The notes beneath the pieces were generated by a model, which made no database searches, had not been told where the DNA came from, and saw only the letters and a list, made by a program, of their open reading frames with translations. This document shows positions 16,123 to 25,128 of a DNA stretch of 64,000 bases, piece by piece (within the stretch, counting starts at the first letter, position 1; each line of letters starts with the position of its first letter). Origin of the DNA: CAVTHK01 sp964552235 (GTDB lineage Bacteria > Spirochaetota > Spirochaetia > SZUA-6 > CAVTHK01); the NCBI GenBank assembly GCA_964552235.1, contig CAZKGO010000004.1, positions 35,568 through 99,567 of the forward strand, given 5' to 3'. Both the position numbers and the translations under genes were made by a program.

Positions 16123-17136
16123 ATGAGCAGTGTGTTCCAAGAAAAGGTGCTCCTGATCACGGGCGGGACAGGCTCGTTCGGCAACGCAGTGCTGAAACGG
16201 TACCTGGATACCGACATCGGCGAGATCCGCATCTTCAGCCGCGACGAGAAGAAGCAGAACGACATGCGCGAGCTCTACCGCAGCGCCAAGATCAAGTACT
16301 ACGTCGGCGACGTGAGAGACCTGGCCAGCGTCGAAGCGGCGATGGACGGCGTCGATTATGTATTTCACGCCGCCGCGCTCAAGCAGGTTCCATCGTGCGA
16401 ATTCCATCCGCTGGAGGCGGTCAAGACCAACGTGCTCGGCGCTGAGAACGTGCTCGAGGCCGCCGTGCGCAGTCGGGTCAAGCGCGTGATCGTCCTCAGC
16501 ACGGACAAGGCGGTGTATCCTATCAACGCCATGGGCATGACCAAGGCCCTCATGGAGAAGATCATGGTGGCGAAATCGCGCAGTGCGTCCAGCCAGACCG
16601 TCGTCTGCGCGACGCGATACGGCAACGTGATGGCTTCGCGAGGATCGGTCATCCCGCTCTTCGTCGACCAGATCCGGTCGGGAAAGCCGATCACCATGAC
16701 CGATCCGAGGATGACGCGCTTCATGATGCATCTCGACGAAGCCGTGGAGCTGGTGATGTACGCGTTCCAGAACGCCCTGCCCGGGGACATCTTCGTCAAG
16801 AAGGCTCCGGCCGCCACCATCGGCGACCTCGCTGCAGCCCTGATGGACCTGTTCAAGGCAGAGACCGAGCCGCGCGTGATCGGAACGCGCCACGGCGAGA
16901 AGCTCTTCGAGACTCTCGTCAACAGGGAGGAGATGGTCCGGGCCGAAGACCTTTCGGACTACTTCCGAATTCCCGCCGACTCGAGGGATCTGAACTACGG
17001 TCGCTACTTTACCGAGGGGCAGGAGGAGATCAGCCGCCACGAGGACTACACGTCCCACAACACCAGGAGACTGACGGTAGCCGAGATCAAGGAGCTGCTC
17101 CTGACGCTGGACGAGGTCAAGGCGGCACTATGCTGA
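16123..17136 (+). CDS. fnlA: UDP-GlcNAc 4,6-dehydratase/5-epimerase (FnlA/WbjB/CapE type)
   Basis: A 337-residue cytoplasmic SDR of the short CapD-related group. VLLITGGTGSFGNAVLKRYL is the NADP loop, FSRDEKKQNDMR is typical of this group, AAALKQVPSCEFHPLEAVKT is conserved, and LSTDKAVYPINAMGMTKA carries the catalytic TDK with MxxxK replacing YxxxK. It makes UDP-2-acetamido-2,6-dideoxy-L-arabino-hexos-4-ulose, first step to UDP-L-FucNAc or L-QuiNAc. There are no membrane helices, which separates it from the PglF/WbpM group. It lies 6 bp after the reductase and overlaps fnlC by 7 nt. Confidence 0.88.
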   Translation: MSSVFQEKVLLITGGTGSFGNAVLKRYLDTDIGEIRIFSRDEKKQNDMRELYRSAKIKYYVGDVRDLASVEAAMDGVDYVFHAAALKQVPSCEFHPLEAVKTNVLGAENVLEAAVRSRVKRVIVLSTDKAVYPINAMGMTKALMEKIMVAKSRSASSQTVVCATRYGNVMASRGSVIPLFVDQIRSGKPITMTDPRMTRFMMHLDEAVELVMYAFQNALPGDIFVKKAPAATIGDLAAALMDLFKAETEPRVIGTRHGEKLFETLVNREEMVRAEDLSDYFRIPADSRDLNYGRYFTEGQEEISRHEDYTSHNTRRLTVAEIKELLLTLDEVKAALC

Positions 17137-18257
17137 ACGTGATGACGATCGTCGGCACCCGGCCGGAGATCATCAAGCTCAGCCGCGTGATCGCCGAGCT
17201 CGACCTTCATACCAGGCACACCCTCGTCCATACGGGGCAGAACTACGACTACGAGCTGAACCAGGTGTTCTTCGAGGAGATGGGCATCCGCAAGCCGGAC
17301 CGTTTCCTGGAGGCCGCAGCCGCCACGCCCGCGGAGACGATCGCGAACGTGATCGCCCGCTGCGACCGCGTGCTTGCCGAGATCTCGCCTGAAGCGCTGC
17401 TGATCTATGGCGATACGAACAGCTCGCTTTCAGTAATACCGGCCAAGCGTCGCAGGATACCGATCTTCCACATGGAGGCTGGCAACCGCTGCTTCGACCA
17501 ACGGGTTCCAGAAGAGATCAACCGTAAGATCGTCGATCACCTGAGCGACATCAACATGCCCCTGACGGAGCGCGCGCGGCAGTACCTGCTCGCCGAGGGG
17601 CTGCCCGGAGAGCGGATCATCAAGACCGGGTCCTGCCTCAAGGAGGTGCTGGGTTTCTACCGAGACAAGATCGAGAAGTCCACGGTTCTCGCCAGGCTGG
17701 GGTTGAAGAGCCGCCGCTACTTCGTCCTGAGCTGCCATCGGGAAGAGAACGTCGATTCCCCCGAGCACGTGGAAGGCCTGATCGCCAGCATCAACCGGGT
17801 GGCCGCGAAATACCGCGTGCCGGTCATTTTCTCGGTGCATCCCCGAACCGCCAAGAGGCTGTCGACCCTCGCCGCGGGCGCGATCGATGGGCGCGCTGTC
17901 CTGATGAAGCCTCTCGGCTACTTTGACTATGTCCGGCTTCAGATGGAAGCCTTCTGCGTCCTCTCCGACAGCGGAACCATCACGGAAGAGGCTTCGATTC
18001 TGTCGTTTCCCGCCGTCACGATTCGCGACGCCCACGAGCGGCCGGAGGGCATGGACTCCGGCACCCTCGTCATGGCCGTCCTGAGGCCGCAGCGGGTGGT
18101 GGAGGCGATCGACCTCGTGACCGCGCACTTCGATCCCCGAGCGAGAACCTTTCCTGTCGTACCCGACTACGACGTGGAGAACGTCTCGAAGAAAGTGGTG
18201 CGCATCATCCAGAGCTACGTCGACTATGTGAACCGCACTGTGTGGTCCCGGCCATGA
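17130..18257 (+). CDS. fnlC: UDP-N-acetylhexosamine C2 epimerase (FnlC/WbjD/CapG type)
   Basis: A 375-residue WecB-superfamily protein. It starts MTIVGTRPEIIKLSRVI; VHTGQNYDYELNQVFFEEM, IYGDTNSSLSV, HMEAGNRCFDQRVPEEINRK and SDSGTITEEASIL are conserved. The AGNRCF spelling (rather than AGLRSF) and the context mark the L-fucosamine branch, in which it inverts C2 as the last step to UDP-L-FucNAc. A second paralogue with the AGLRSF spelling is at 22814-23968. The stop overlaps the next reading frame as ATGA. Confidence 0.88.
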   Translation: MLNVMTIVGTRPEIIKLSRVIAELDLHTRHTLVHTGQNYDYELNQVFFEEMGIRKPDRFLEAAAATPAETIANVIARCDRVLAEISPEALLIYGDTNSSLSVIPAKRRRIPIFHMEAGNRCFDQRVPEEINRKIVDHLSDINMPLTERARQYLLAEGLPGERIIKTGSCLKEVLGFYRDKIEKSTVLARLGLKSRRYFVLSCHREENVDSPEHVEGLIASINRVAAKYRVPVIFSVHPRTAKRLSTLAAGAIDGRAVLMKPLGYFDYVRLQMEAFCVLSDSGTITEEASILSFPAVTIRDAHERPEGMDSGTLVMAVLRPQRVVEAIDLVTAHFDPRARTFPVVPDYDVENVSKKVVRIIQSYVDYVNRTVWSRP

Positions 18258-19208
18258 TACGAGTAATCCGGGCCATCCGAAGGAAGGTCCACAAGCGCTT
18301 CGGCGCTCTGGTCGAGGGGCCGCTGGCCCGCCTGCTCTATCGCCGCGGCTATCATGTCCTGCCGCGCCACTACTACTCTCCGATCCCGGAGGCGGAGGAT
18401 CTCGTCTTCGAGATCACCACGACCATGCCGGGGATCGACCACGACCATGCCGGGGATCGAGATCGACGACGCGAAGCTCGAGGCCTGGGCGGCCGCGGCC
18501 GCCGCGTACAACGGGGAGTTCGCGGCCTTCCCCTTGAATCCTGTTGCCGACCCCCACCAGTACGCCGTTCTGAACGGGAGCTTCATGGCTGTCGACGGCA
18601 ACCTGTACTACGGGGCCATCAGGGCTCTCGCCCCGAAGCGCATCGTCGAAATAGGCTCGGGGAACTCCACGCTCCTCGCAGTCGAGGCGGTCAAACGAAA
18701 CGCCGCTGAGGGCAGGCAGGCGTCGCAGATCACCTGCGTGGAGCCCTATCGGCACGAGCGTCTTCGAGGGCTGCCCTTCGTCCAGGTGCTTCGCAAGAAG
18801 GTCCAGGGAATGCCCGTCGACTTCTTCCAAGGTCTCGAGAGCGGCGACATCCTCTTCATAGACTCGAGCCACGCACTGCGCTCCGGCGGCGACGTGTGGT
18901 GGGAATACTGCGAGATCCTTCCGCGGCTGCCCGCAGGAGTCCTCGTGCATGTCCATGACATCTCCCTGCCGAGGCCCTACCCGAGGGTCTACTTCGAGCA
19001 GAAGCTCTTCTGGACCGAGCAGTACCTGCTCCAGGCGTTTTTGTGCTTCAACCGCCGTTTCGAGGTCCTGTGGGCGGGGAACTACTTCGAGACCAGGCAC
19101 CCCGGGCGGCTCCAGGAGCTGTTCCCTGTCTTTGCCGACATGAGGCGCAGCTTTCCCCAGTCTGAGCCTTCGAGCTTCTGGATGCGGTCCCTCGCGGAGC
19201 GAACGTGA
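18254..19208 (+). pseudogene. class I SAM-dependent methyltransferase, frameshifted by a 22-bp tandem duplication
   Basis: The frame from ATG 18254 encodes a basic N-terminus (MIRVIRAIRRKVHKRFG) and reads correctly up to FEITTTMPGI. The same gene then continues in the +1 frame from IEIDDAKLEAWAAAA to the stop at 19206-19208. Motif I is KRIVEIGSGNSTLLAVEAV, then CVEPYRHERL and ILFIDSSHALRSGGDVWW. Between the frames an exact 22-bp unit is repeated head to tail (18417-18438 and 18439-18460). Removing one copy restores a single frame of about 310 codons. An ATG inside the second copy (18447) could start a 253-residue product containing the methyltransferase domain, but no good ribosome-binding site precedes it. 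Confidence 0.85.
18417..18460 (+). repeat. exact 22-bp tandem direct repeat causing the frameshift
   Basis: The unit starting CCACGACCATGCCGG and ending GGATCGA occurs twice in direct succession. Its length is not a multiple of three, so gain or loss of one copy switches the reading frame of the methyltransferase gene. The two copies are identical in this sequence, which points to a recent event. Confidence 0.95.
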
Positions 19209-20185
19209 AGGAACCCCTCGTCTCCATAGTGATTCCTGTCTACAACGGCGGGGACTTCCTCCGCGAGGCGATCGACAGCGCGCTTGCCCAGAGCTACGGC
19301 AACACGGAGGTCCTGGTCGTCGACGACGGCTCGAACGACGGCGGAAGGACGCGGTCCATCGCGCTCTCCTACGGGGAGCGCATCCGCTATCTCGCCAAGC
19401 CCAACGGCGGAGTGTCGTCGGCGCTGAACGAAGGAATCCGCGGGATGCGGGGCCAGTTCTTCTCCTGGCTCAGCCATGACGACCTGTACCTGCCGGACAA
19501 GGTCGAGTCCCAGGTTCGGCTCTACCGCGGCCTGGACGACCCGCGGTCGGTCGTCTACTGCGACCAGATGCGCATCGACGCAAGCGGTGCGTTGCTGGAA
19601 GAGCAGCCCGCCCATCCTGCCGTAGACGACACCCGTTTCCTCTACTCGATCCTAAAGAGCCGCTGGATGGGCGGCTGCACGCTGCTGATTCCCCGGCGGG
19701 CCTTCGAAGAGTGCGGAGTCTTCGACGAGTCTCTGAAGACCGTCCAGGACTACCACCTGTGGTACCGGTTCATTCTCGGGGGCTACCGGTTCGTGCACAA
19801 CGCGCAGGTCGGGGTCTACAGCCGCGTTCACCGGGGCCAGGACTCGCGCCGCAAGAAGGACCTGCACGCCTCTGAGAAAGAGCAGCTCTTCTCGTGGGTC
19901 GCCGATACCTTTCCCGCCCGCCTGATTTGCGCCGGCATCGACGATCGAGCCGTCGCCCTGCTGAACCTGGCCCTTTCCTACAAGCAGCAACGCCTCGCAG
20001 AGGCATACAAGAGGTTTCTCTCGTTGGCGGTGGAGAACCTCACGATCAAGAGGCCCGCAGCATACCTGGCGCTGATCCGCGCGGTCCTGTGGAATCGCTC
20101 CGCCGCAGCCGCCTGGAAGAAGCTCAAGCGCGCGGTTGCCAGGTCCTCGCGGGGGCGCCGATCGAGAGCGGTCGACCTTCGGTGA
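19205..20185 (+). CDS. glycosyltransferase family 2
   Basis: A 326-residue GT-A enzyme starting at GTG 19205. VSIVIPVYNGGDFLREAIDS and VLVVDDGSNDGG form the nucleotide-binding half, FSWLSHDDLYLPDK the DxD-like metal site, and CGVFDESLKTVQDYHLWYRF the acceptor-side ED-like motif. It most resembles polysaccharide chain-assembly GT2 enzymes. The roughly 90 C-terminal residues are basic and helical, suggesting membrane association. It overlaps both neighbours by 4 nt (GTGA at each end). Confidence 0.87.
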   Translation: MKEPLVSIVIPVYNGGDFLREAIDSALAQSYGNTEVLVVDDGSNDGGRTRSIALSYGERIRYLAKPNGGVSSALNEGIRGMRGQFFSWLSHDDLYLPDKVESQVRLYRGLDDPRSVVYCDQMRIDASGALLEEQPAHPAVDDTRFLYSILKSRWMGGCTLLIPRRAFEECGVFDESLKTVQDYHLWYRFILGGYRFVHNAQVGVYSRVHRGQDSRRKKDLHASEKEQLFSWVADTFPARLICAGIDDRAVALLNLALSYKQQRLAEAYKRFLSLAVENLTIKRPAAYLALIRAVLWNRSAAAAWKKLKRAVARSSRGRRSRAVDLR

Positions 20186-21360
20186 AAGTCCTCTATGTCA
20201 CGCGCGTCTTCCCCGCGGCGTCCAGTCCATCGAAAGGAGCCTTTCTCGTCGAACGGGTCAGGTCCCTCGTCCGCGAAGGTGTTACGGTGGACGTCGCCCG
20301 TCCGAACGCGATTCTGCGCCGCCCCTTCTCGTTGCGGGTCGCCAGACCGTACAGCCTGCGCGACATCGGCTACGACTTCGACTGCCTCGTGCGCCCGGCC
20401 AACTGGCTGAACGCGCCGTGGGTCGACCCGGCAACCGCCGTCAGTGCGAGCCTGCATCGCCTGATCCAGCGGCACCGGTACGACATCGTCCACGGCCATT
20501 TCCTCTTTGAAGCCGCGGCCCTCCTGTCTCTGAAAAGGCGATACGGCGTCCCTTATGTCGTCACGGCCCACGGCAGCGACGTGCATTCTCTGCCCGGCAG
20601 AGACCCTGCATTTCGGGAGTCCATGGTCGAGTGCCTGGAGAATGCGTGCCGGGCCATTTTTGTCTCGCGGGCGCTTCTCGAACAGGCGCGGTCCCTGGGC
20701 TACAGCGGCAAAGCAGCGGTCGTGATCCCCAACGGCGTGAGCGACCGCTTTCTCGGCGACCCGGCGGCGCTTGGTGAGGATACGCGTCCCCGCCCGCCGG
20801 TTGTCGGGTTCATCGGCAATCTCGTCGAGACAAAGGGAGCCGACCGGCTCCCAGGGGTTTTCGCCCGCGTGCGCGCCCTGGAGCCGCAGGCGAGGTTCAT
20901 CGTCGTGGGCGACGGCCCGCTCGCCGCTAGTCTCAAGACACAGATTCACGATGGCGGCCTCGATGATTACGTCCAGTGCGTCGGTCGCCTTGCGCATGAC
21001 GATATCCCGGATGCTCTCGACCGCATGAGCGTCCTGGTCTCGCCGAGCCGTGCCGAAGGCTGGGGCGTGGCTCTGCTCGAGGCCTTTTCCAGGGGCGTAA
21101 GCGTTGTGGCCACGGACACCGGAGGGATCCCCGAAGCTCTCGGCGGACTGGGGCGTCTTGTACGGGACGGAAGCGGCTACGAGGCGCGCTTCGCTCAGGC
21201 CGTTGTTGACGAACTGCATGATCCCACGCCTCAGCGAGCCTTGCTTCAGAGGGCGGCTTCATTCGCTTGGAGCGAAGTGATCCATCGGGAAATCGCCCTC
21301 TATCGGGACGCGCTCGCGGACGGGTCCGCAGTCGATCGGAAGCACGGGCGGGAGCAGTAG
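20182..21360 (+). CDS. glycosyltransferase family 4
   Basis: A 392-residue GT-B enzyme starting at GTG 20182. YVTRVFPAASSPSKGAFLVE is typical of the GT4 N-terminus, VTAHGSDVHSLPGRD the acceptor-domain loop, VIPNGVSDRFLGD the domain linker, and VSPSRAEGWGVALLEAFSRG the E-x7-E retaining motif. Neither donor nor acceptor can be predicted. An unusual fragment of a dehydrogenase gene follows immediately. Confidence 0.88.
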   Translation: MKVLYVTRVFPAASSPSKGAFLVERVRSLVREGVTVDVARPNAILRRPFSLRVARPYSLRDIGYDFDCLVRPANWLNAPWVDPATAVSASLHRLIQRHRYDIVHGHFLFEAAALLSLKRRYGVPYVVTAHGSDVHSLPGRDPAFRESMVECLENACRAIFVSRALLEQARSLGYSGKAAVVIPNGVSDRFLGDPAALGEDTRPRPPVVGFIGNLVETKGADRLPGVFARVRALEPQARFIVVGDGPLAASLKTQIHDGGLDDYVQCVGRLAHDDIPDALDRMSVLVSPSRAEGWGVALLEAFSRGVSVVATDTGGIPEALGGLGRLVRDGSGYEARFAQAVVDELHDPTPQRALLQRAASFAWSEVIHREIALYRDALADGSAVDRKHGREQ

Positions 21361-21581
21361 GTTGACGAGTCGTTCAGCGCACTTCTCAAGAGGACCGAAA
21401 GCCGGCAGATTCCTACCTGCGAACGGCAGGCGCTTCGGAGACTCTCGCCGGGGCCGACTGCGTCGTGATCACCACAGACCACAGCGCCGTTGACCCGCAG
21501 ATCATCATGGAGCATGCGCGACTCATCGTGGACCTCCGCAACATGATCAGGAAAGCGCTTGCCCACATGATGAAGCTCTGA
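21361..21581 (+). pseudogene. remnant of a UDP-N-acetylhexosamine 6-dehydrogenase (WecC/WbpA-like) C-terminus
   Basis: No complete gene is present, but one frame ending at TGA 21579-21581 reads GADCVVITTDHSAVDPQIIM followed by EHARLIVDLRNMIRKA. This is the conserved C-terminal end of UDP-GlcNAc/UDP-ManNAc 6-dehydrogenases (family pattern VVITTDHSxxD, then VDxRN). Only about 60 codons match and the catalytic Cys domain is missing. The wecB-type epimerase at 22814 is the usual partner of WecC, so this looks like the scar of a lost wecC gene. Confidence 0.7.
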
Positions 21582-21583
21582 CG

Positions 21584-22780
21584 GTGAAGATGCCTATGGA
21601 CCGAAACGCTCCGGGAGGCGCAGCCAGGCCGAGGAGCATCGCCCACGTCAACTACGCGCCCGCAGGCGGGATCGACCGCAAGATACGCGCCGAAGCCTCG
21701 GCAGCGGAATCCCTCGGCATCCCGCTGCACTTCTACCTGATGAACCAGCCGGCGGCGCTCGACGAGGGCAACTTCCACTGCCGCCCCGGCAATGAGAGCG
21801 GCGGCGGCCTGCTGCGCTACCTGCGGAACAACGTCCGCAAGCTTCGCGCCATCGAACCCATCGTGTCCTCCCACGACGGGGTCATACTGCGGTTTCCCAA
21901 GGTTCCCTTCAGCTATCCGCTCCTGTTTGCCCGCCACGGCCGCAAGATCGTCACTGAGCACCACACCGACGAGGTGGGCGAGCTCAAGACGAGCCGATTG
22001 CTGCGCCGCCGTCTGCTGTCGGTGCCCGTCGGCCTCGTGAGCGCCTGGATACTCAAGCGCGCCGCCGGGCTGACGGCCATCACGGACGAGCTGCGGCTCG
22101 TCGAGCTGCGCAAGGCGGGCGGCAAGCTCTCGCGCACGATCGGCAACGGGGTCTGGGTGAGGGAGATCGCGCAGACAGGCTTTGTGCCTTTCGACGGCCG
22201 GACGCTGCGCCTGGTCTTTGTCGCGTCGCGGTTCCAGCCGTGGCATGGCCTCGATCGGCTGCTGGCCGCGATGCGGGCTTACGAGGGAGACGTCACTGTC
22301 GAGCTCGATCTGGTGGGCGAGGTTGACGGCGATGCGCGTGCTGAGGCTGCCCGGGTCAACCTGCTCCGCAACCGCCGAGTCCTGCTGTCGGGCCCGCGGT
22401 TCGGAAAGGAGCTGGATGAGCGTTTCCAGGAGGCCAACGCGGCGGTCGCCTCGCTGGCGCTTCATCGAAACCGCATGCATGAGGGCTCGACTCTCAAGGT
22501 CCGGGAGTACATGGCCCGCGGCATTCCCTTTGTGGTCGGCTACTTCGATCCCGATCTGGTCGGCGCAGAGGACTGCACGCTGAGCGTTGCAGCCGACGAG
22601 ACGCCGCTGGACGTGGCGCAGATCGTGGATTTCGCTCAGCGCACGTCGCGTTCGGGCGCGGCCCTTTCGATCCGCATGCGGCAGTTCGCGGCGGACAGAC
22701 TGGATTGGTCCGCGAAGATCCGCCAGATGTACGAGTTCGCGGTGCAGGCCACGGCAGATTCGTCCGGCAACGCACGGTAG
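21584..22780 (+). CDS. glycosyltransferase family 4-like protein
   Basis: A 398-residue GT-B-like protein. It starts at GTG 21584 (or ATG 21590), right after the dehydrogenase remnant. IAHVNYAPAGGIDRKIRAEA opens the N-terminal domain. GLTAITDELRLVEL and TIGNGVWVREI lie at the domain linker, and VFVASRFQPWHGLDRLLAAM starts the donor-binding domain. The usual C-terminal E-x7-E region is weak: LHRNRMHEGSTLKVREYMAR keeps one glutamate. It is probably a divergent GT4, with an unknown donor. Confidence 0.75.
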   Translation: MKMPMDRNAPGGAARPRSIAHVNYAPAGGIDRKIRAEASAAESLGIPLHFYLMNQPAALDEGNFHCRPGNESGGGLLRYLRNNVRKLRAIEPIVSSHDGVILRFPKVPFSYPLLFARHGRKIVTEHHTDEVGELKTSRLLRRRLLSVPVGLVSAWILKRAAGLTAITDELRLVELRKAGGKLSRTIGNGVWVREIAQTGFVPFDGRTLRLVFVASRFQPWHGLDRLLAAMRAYEGDVTVELDLVGEVDGDARAEAARVNLLRNRRVLLSGPRFGKELDERFQEANAAVASLALHRNRMHEGSTLKVREYMARGIPFVVGYFDPDLVGAEDCTLSVAADETPLDVAQIVDFAQRTSRSGAALSIRMRQFAADRLDWSAKIRQMYEFAVQATADSSGNAR

Positions 22781-22813
22781 GCGGGCATCCGGCGCACGAA
22801 TGAGAGGTCACAG

Positions 22814-23968
22814 GTGAAGCTCTGTCTGGTAGCGGGCGCGCGGCCGAACTTCATGAAGCTCGCCCCGGTGGTCAAGGCGCTCGATAGGCACAACAGGAAC
22901 GCGGCGCGGGCCATCTCACGCCTCATCGTCCACACCGGCCAGCACTACGACCGCAGGATGTCGGGCACGTTCTTTGAAGAGCTGGGGATACCGGACCCTG
23001 ATGTGGACCTGGACGTCCGATCCGGCTCGCACGCTGCACAGACCGCGGAGATCATGAAGCGGTTCGAGCCGGTGTGCCAGGAACACAAGCCGAGCGATGT
23101 CCTGGTGGTCGGCGACGTCAACTCCACGCTGGCGTGCGCGCTCGTGGCCGCCAAGATGGGAATCCGCGTGATCCACGTCGAAGCCGGCCTCAGGAGCTTC
23201 GACCGAAGCATGCCGGAGGAGGTTAACCGGCTCCTCACCGACGCGCTTTCCGATCTGCTCTTCACAACAGAAGAGTCCGCCAACGCCAATCTCCGGCGCG
23301 AAGGCGTTGCGGACTCCAAGGTCAAGTTCGTCGGCAACGTGATGATCGACACCCTTCTGGAGTTCGCAGAGCGGGCGCGAGCCTCTCACACGCCTGTCCG
23401 CCTGGGGCTGCGGGCGCCGGGCGAGACCAGACCCCGGCCCTACGGCCTGGTGACGCTGCACAGGCCATCGAACGTCGACGATCGCCAGACCCTCACCCGG
23501 ATCCTTGAGGCGATCAGGAGCGTGTCCGCCGCCCTTCCCGTGGTCTTCACCGTCCATCCAAGGACCGCCCAAAGGCTGGAGCAGTGGAACCTCCTGCACG
23601 GTCTCCACTGGCTGGAGGAGTCGGCGCAGCAGCCTCTTCTCGGACCCGGCCTGCACTGCACCGGCCCCCTCGGATACACGGATTTCCTCTCATTGATGGC
23701 GACGGCGCGGCTGGTGATCACCGATTCCGGCGGAATCCAGGAGGAGACGACTATTCTCGGCGTCGAGTGCGTGACCGTGCGCGAGAACACCGAACGCCCC
23801 ATCACCGTCACGTGCGGCACCAACCGCGTCGTCGGCACCGATACCGAGCGGATCATCGAGGGGTGCAGGGAGGCTCTCGGACAGGTGCCCCGCGCCACGG
23901 CCCGCCCGCCGCTGTGGGACGGGCATGCAGCCGAGCGCATCGTGAGCGTGCTCGCAGCCGAATCATGA
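22814..23968 (+). CDS. wecB: UDP-N-acetylglucosamine 2-epimerase (non-hydrolysing)
   Basis: A 384-residue WecB-family enzyme that interconverts UDP-GlcNAc and UDP-ManNAc. VAGARPNFMKLAPVVKAL, VHTGQHYDRRMSGTFFEEL, VVGDVNSTLACAL, IHVEAGLRSFDRSMPEEVNR and ITDSGGIQEETTIL are all present. Start is GTG 22814 with AGAGG upstream. The usual next enzyme, WecC, is found only as a remnant at 21361-21581, so UDP-ManNAc may be used directly or oxidised by an enzyme encoded elsewhere. The stop overlaps the next gene as ATGA. Confidence 0.9.
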   Translation: MKLCLVAGARPNFMKLAPVVKALDRHNRNAARAISRLIVHTGQHYDRRMSGTFFEELGIPDPDVDLDVRSGSHAAQTAEIMKRFEPVCQEHKPSDVLVVGDVNSTLACALVAAKMGIRVIHVEAGLRSFDRSMPEEVNRLLTDALSDLLFTTEESANANLRREGVADSKVKFVGNVMIDTLLEFAERARASHTPVRLGLRAPGETRPRPYGLVTLHRPSNVDDRQTLTRILEAIRSVSAALPVVFTVHPRTAQRLEQWNLLHGLHWLEESAQQPLLGPGLHCTGPLGYTDFLSLMATARLVITDSGGIQEETTILGVECVTVRENTERPITVTCGTNRVVGTDTERIIEGCREALGQVPRATARPPLWDGHAAERIVSVLAAES

Positions 23969-25128
23969 CCGTCGTCTGCGTCTACTTCAACCCGGTCGTC
24001 CGCACCGGCGGGCAGCGAAGGTACCTGGAGCTGGTCCAGCAGCTGGGCGCCCTCGGCCACGACGTCTTACTGATCAAGAGCGAAGCTCTCGACATTCCGC
24101 TGCGCGATTGCCGCGCTCTCGCCCTGCCCTTTCCCTCCGGTCCAAGCGTGGTCCCCTTCGCGCTGCGCTGCCTGGCAGCGCTCAGGCGCGGCCGCAGCGT
24201 CATCGCGCAGGCGATCCCGCGGGCCGACTGGGTGATGATCCACGGCGAAACGCACTTCTTTGCCGGCGCCTGGCTCAGCTCCCTGACGGGCGCCCGCCTT
24301 CTTTTTGCCTATCGCAACAACACCGTGTTCGAGGCCGGGATTTCTCTGAGGGAGAATCGGGGGCACCCCCTCAAGCAGGCCTCGATCGCTTTCGGCATAC
24401 TCAAGTACCGATGCTACGAGCTGGCGATCGGCAGGAGAGCGGACGTCCTGGTCTTTCAGAGCACCTTCGACCAGGAGAGCTATCTCTGCCGCAACCCCGG
24501 CGCCCGGCCTAAGTGCGCGATCGTCCCGGGCAACATCGGGGGGCCGCGTTTCCAGCCGCAGCACAACGACATCAACCGCAGCAAGGGCCTCAGGCGGCTG
24601 GCCTTTGTCGGCGGGCTCGGCGAGCGCAAGGGCGTCCGCTACCTCGTGCAGGCCGTGGAGCAGCTCGTGCGCCAGGGCAGCGACGTCGTCCTGGACGTGA
24701 TCGGCGGCGATGCGACGCTGCCGCGCTGGCAGGCGCGCATCGAGGAGCGCGGTCTCGCCGACCGCATACGGCTGCTCGGCCGCCAGGCCGACCCCTTCCC
24801 CTTTATCGCTGCTGCGGACTTGGTGGTCGTGCCTTCGCTTTTCGACAGCTACCCCGACGTCGTGCTGGAAGCGCTGCACGTCGGCACTCCCGTCATCGGC
24901 AGCGCGGTCGGCGGGATCCCGGACATCCTGCGCTATGACGAGCTGCTGTTCGAGCCGCGCAGCGCCGAGGCGATCCGCGACAAGGTGGCCGCGATGATCG
25001 CCCGACCCGAGGCGTACCAGAGGGCGCGCGAGCTCTGCCGGGCGCGGCGCGAGCACTTCTACTTCGACTGGGCCCGCGCCTTCGAACGCCTCATGCCGGC
25101 GGCGCAGGCCGGAGGCGCAAGTCGATGA
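23965..25128 (+). CDS. glycosyltransferase family 4
   Basis: A 387-residue GT-B enzyme. VVCVYFNPVVRTGGQRRYLE opens the acceptor domain. VFQSTFDQESYLCRNP and LAFVGGLGERKGVRYLVQAV mark the linker and donor domain. VVPSLFDSYPDVVLEALHVG carries the retaining E-x7-E motif, followed by GTPVIGSAVGGIPDIL. It probably adds one residue to the glycan. It is coupled by 4-nt overlaps to wecB upstream and to the uncharacterised gene downstream. Confidence 0.87.
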   Translation: MTVVCVYFNPVVRTGGQRRYLELVQQLGALGHDVLLIKSEALDIPLRDCRALALPFPSGPSVVPFALRCLAALRRGRSVIAQAIPRADWVMIHGETHFFAGAWLSSLTGARLLFAYRNNTVFEAGISLRENRGHPLKQASIAFGILKYRCYELAIGRRADVLVFQSTFDQESYLCRNPGARPKCAIVPGNIGGPRFQPQHNDINRSKGLRRLAFVGGLGERKGVRYLVQAVEQLVRQGSDVVLDVIGGDATLPRWQARIEERGLADRIRLLGRQADPFPFIAAADLVVVPSLFDSYPDVVLEALHVGTPVIGSAVGGIPDILRYDELLFEPRSAEAIRDKVAAMIARPEAYQRARELCRARREHFYFDWARAFERLMPAAQAGGASR

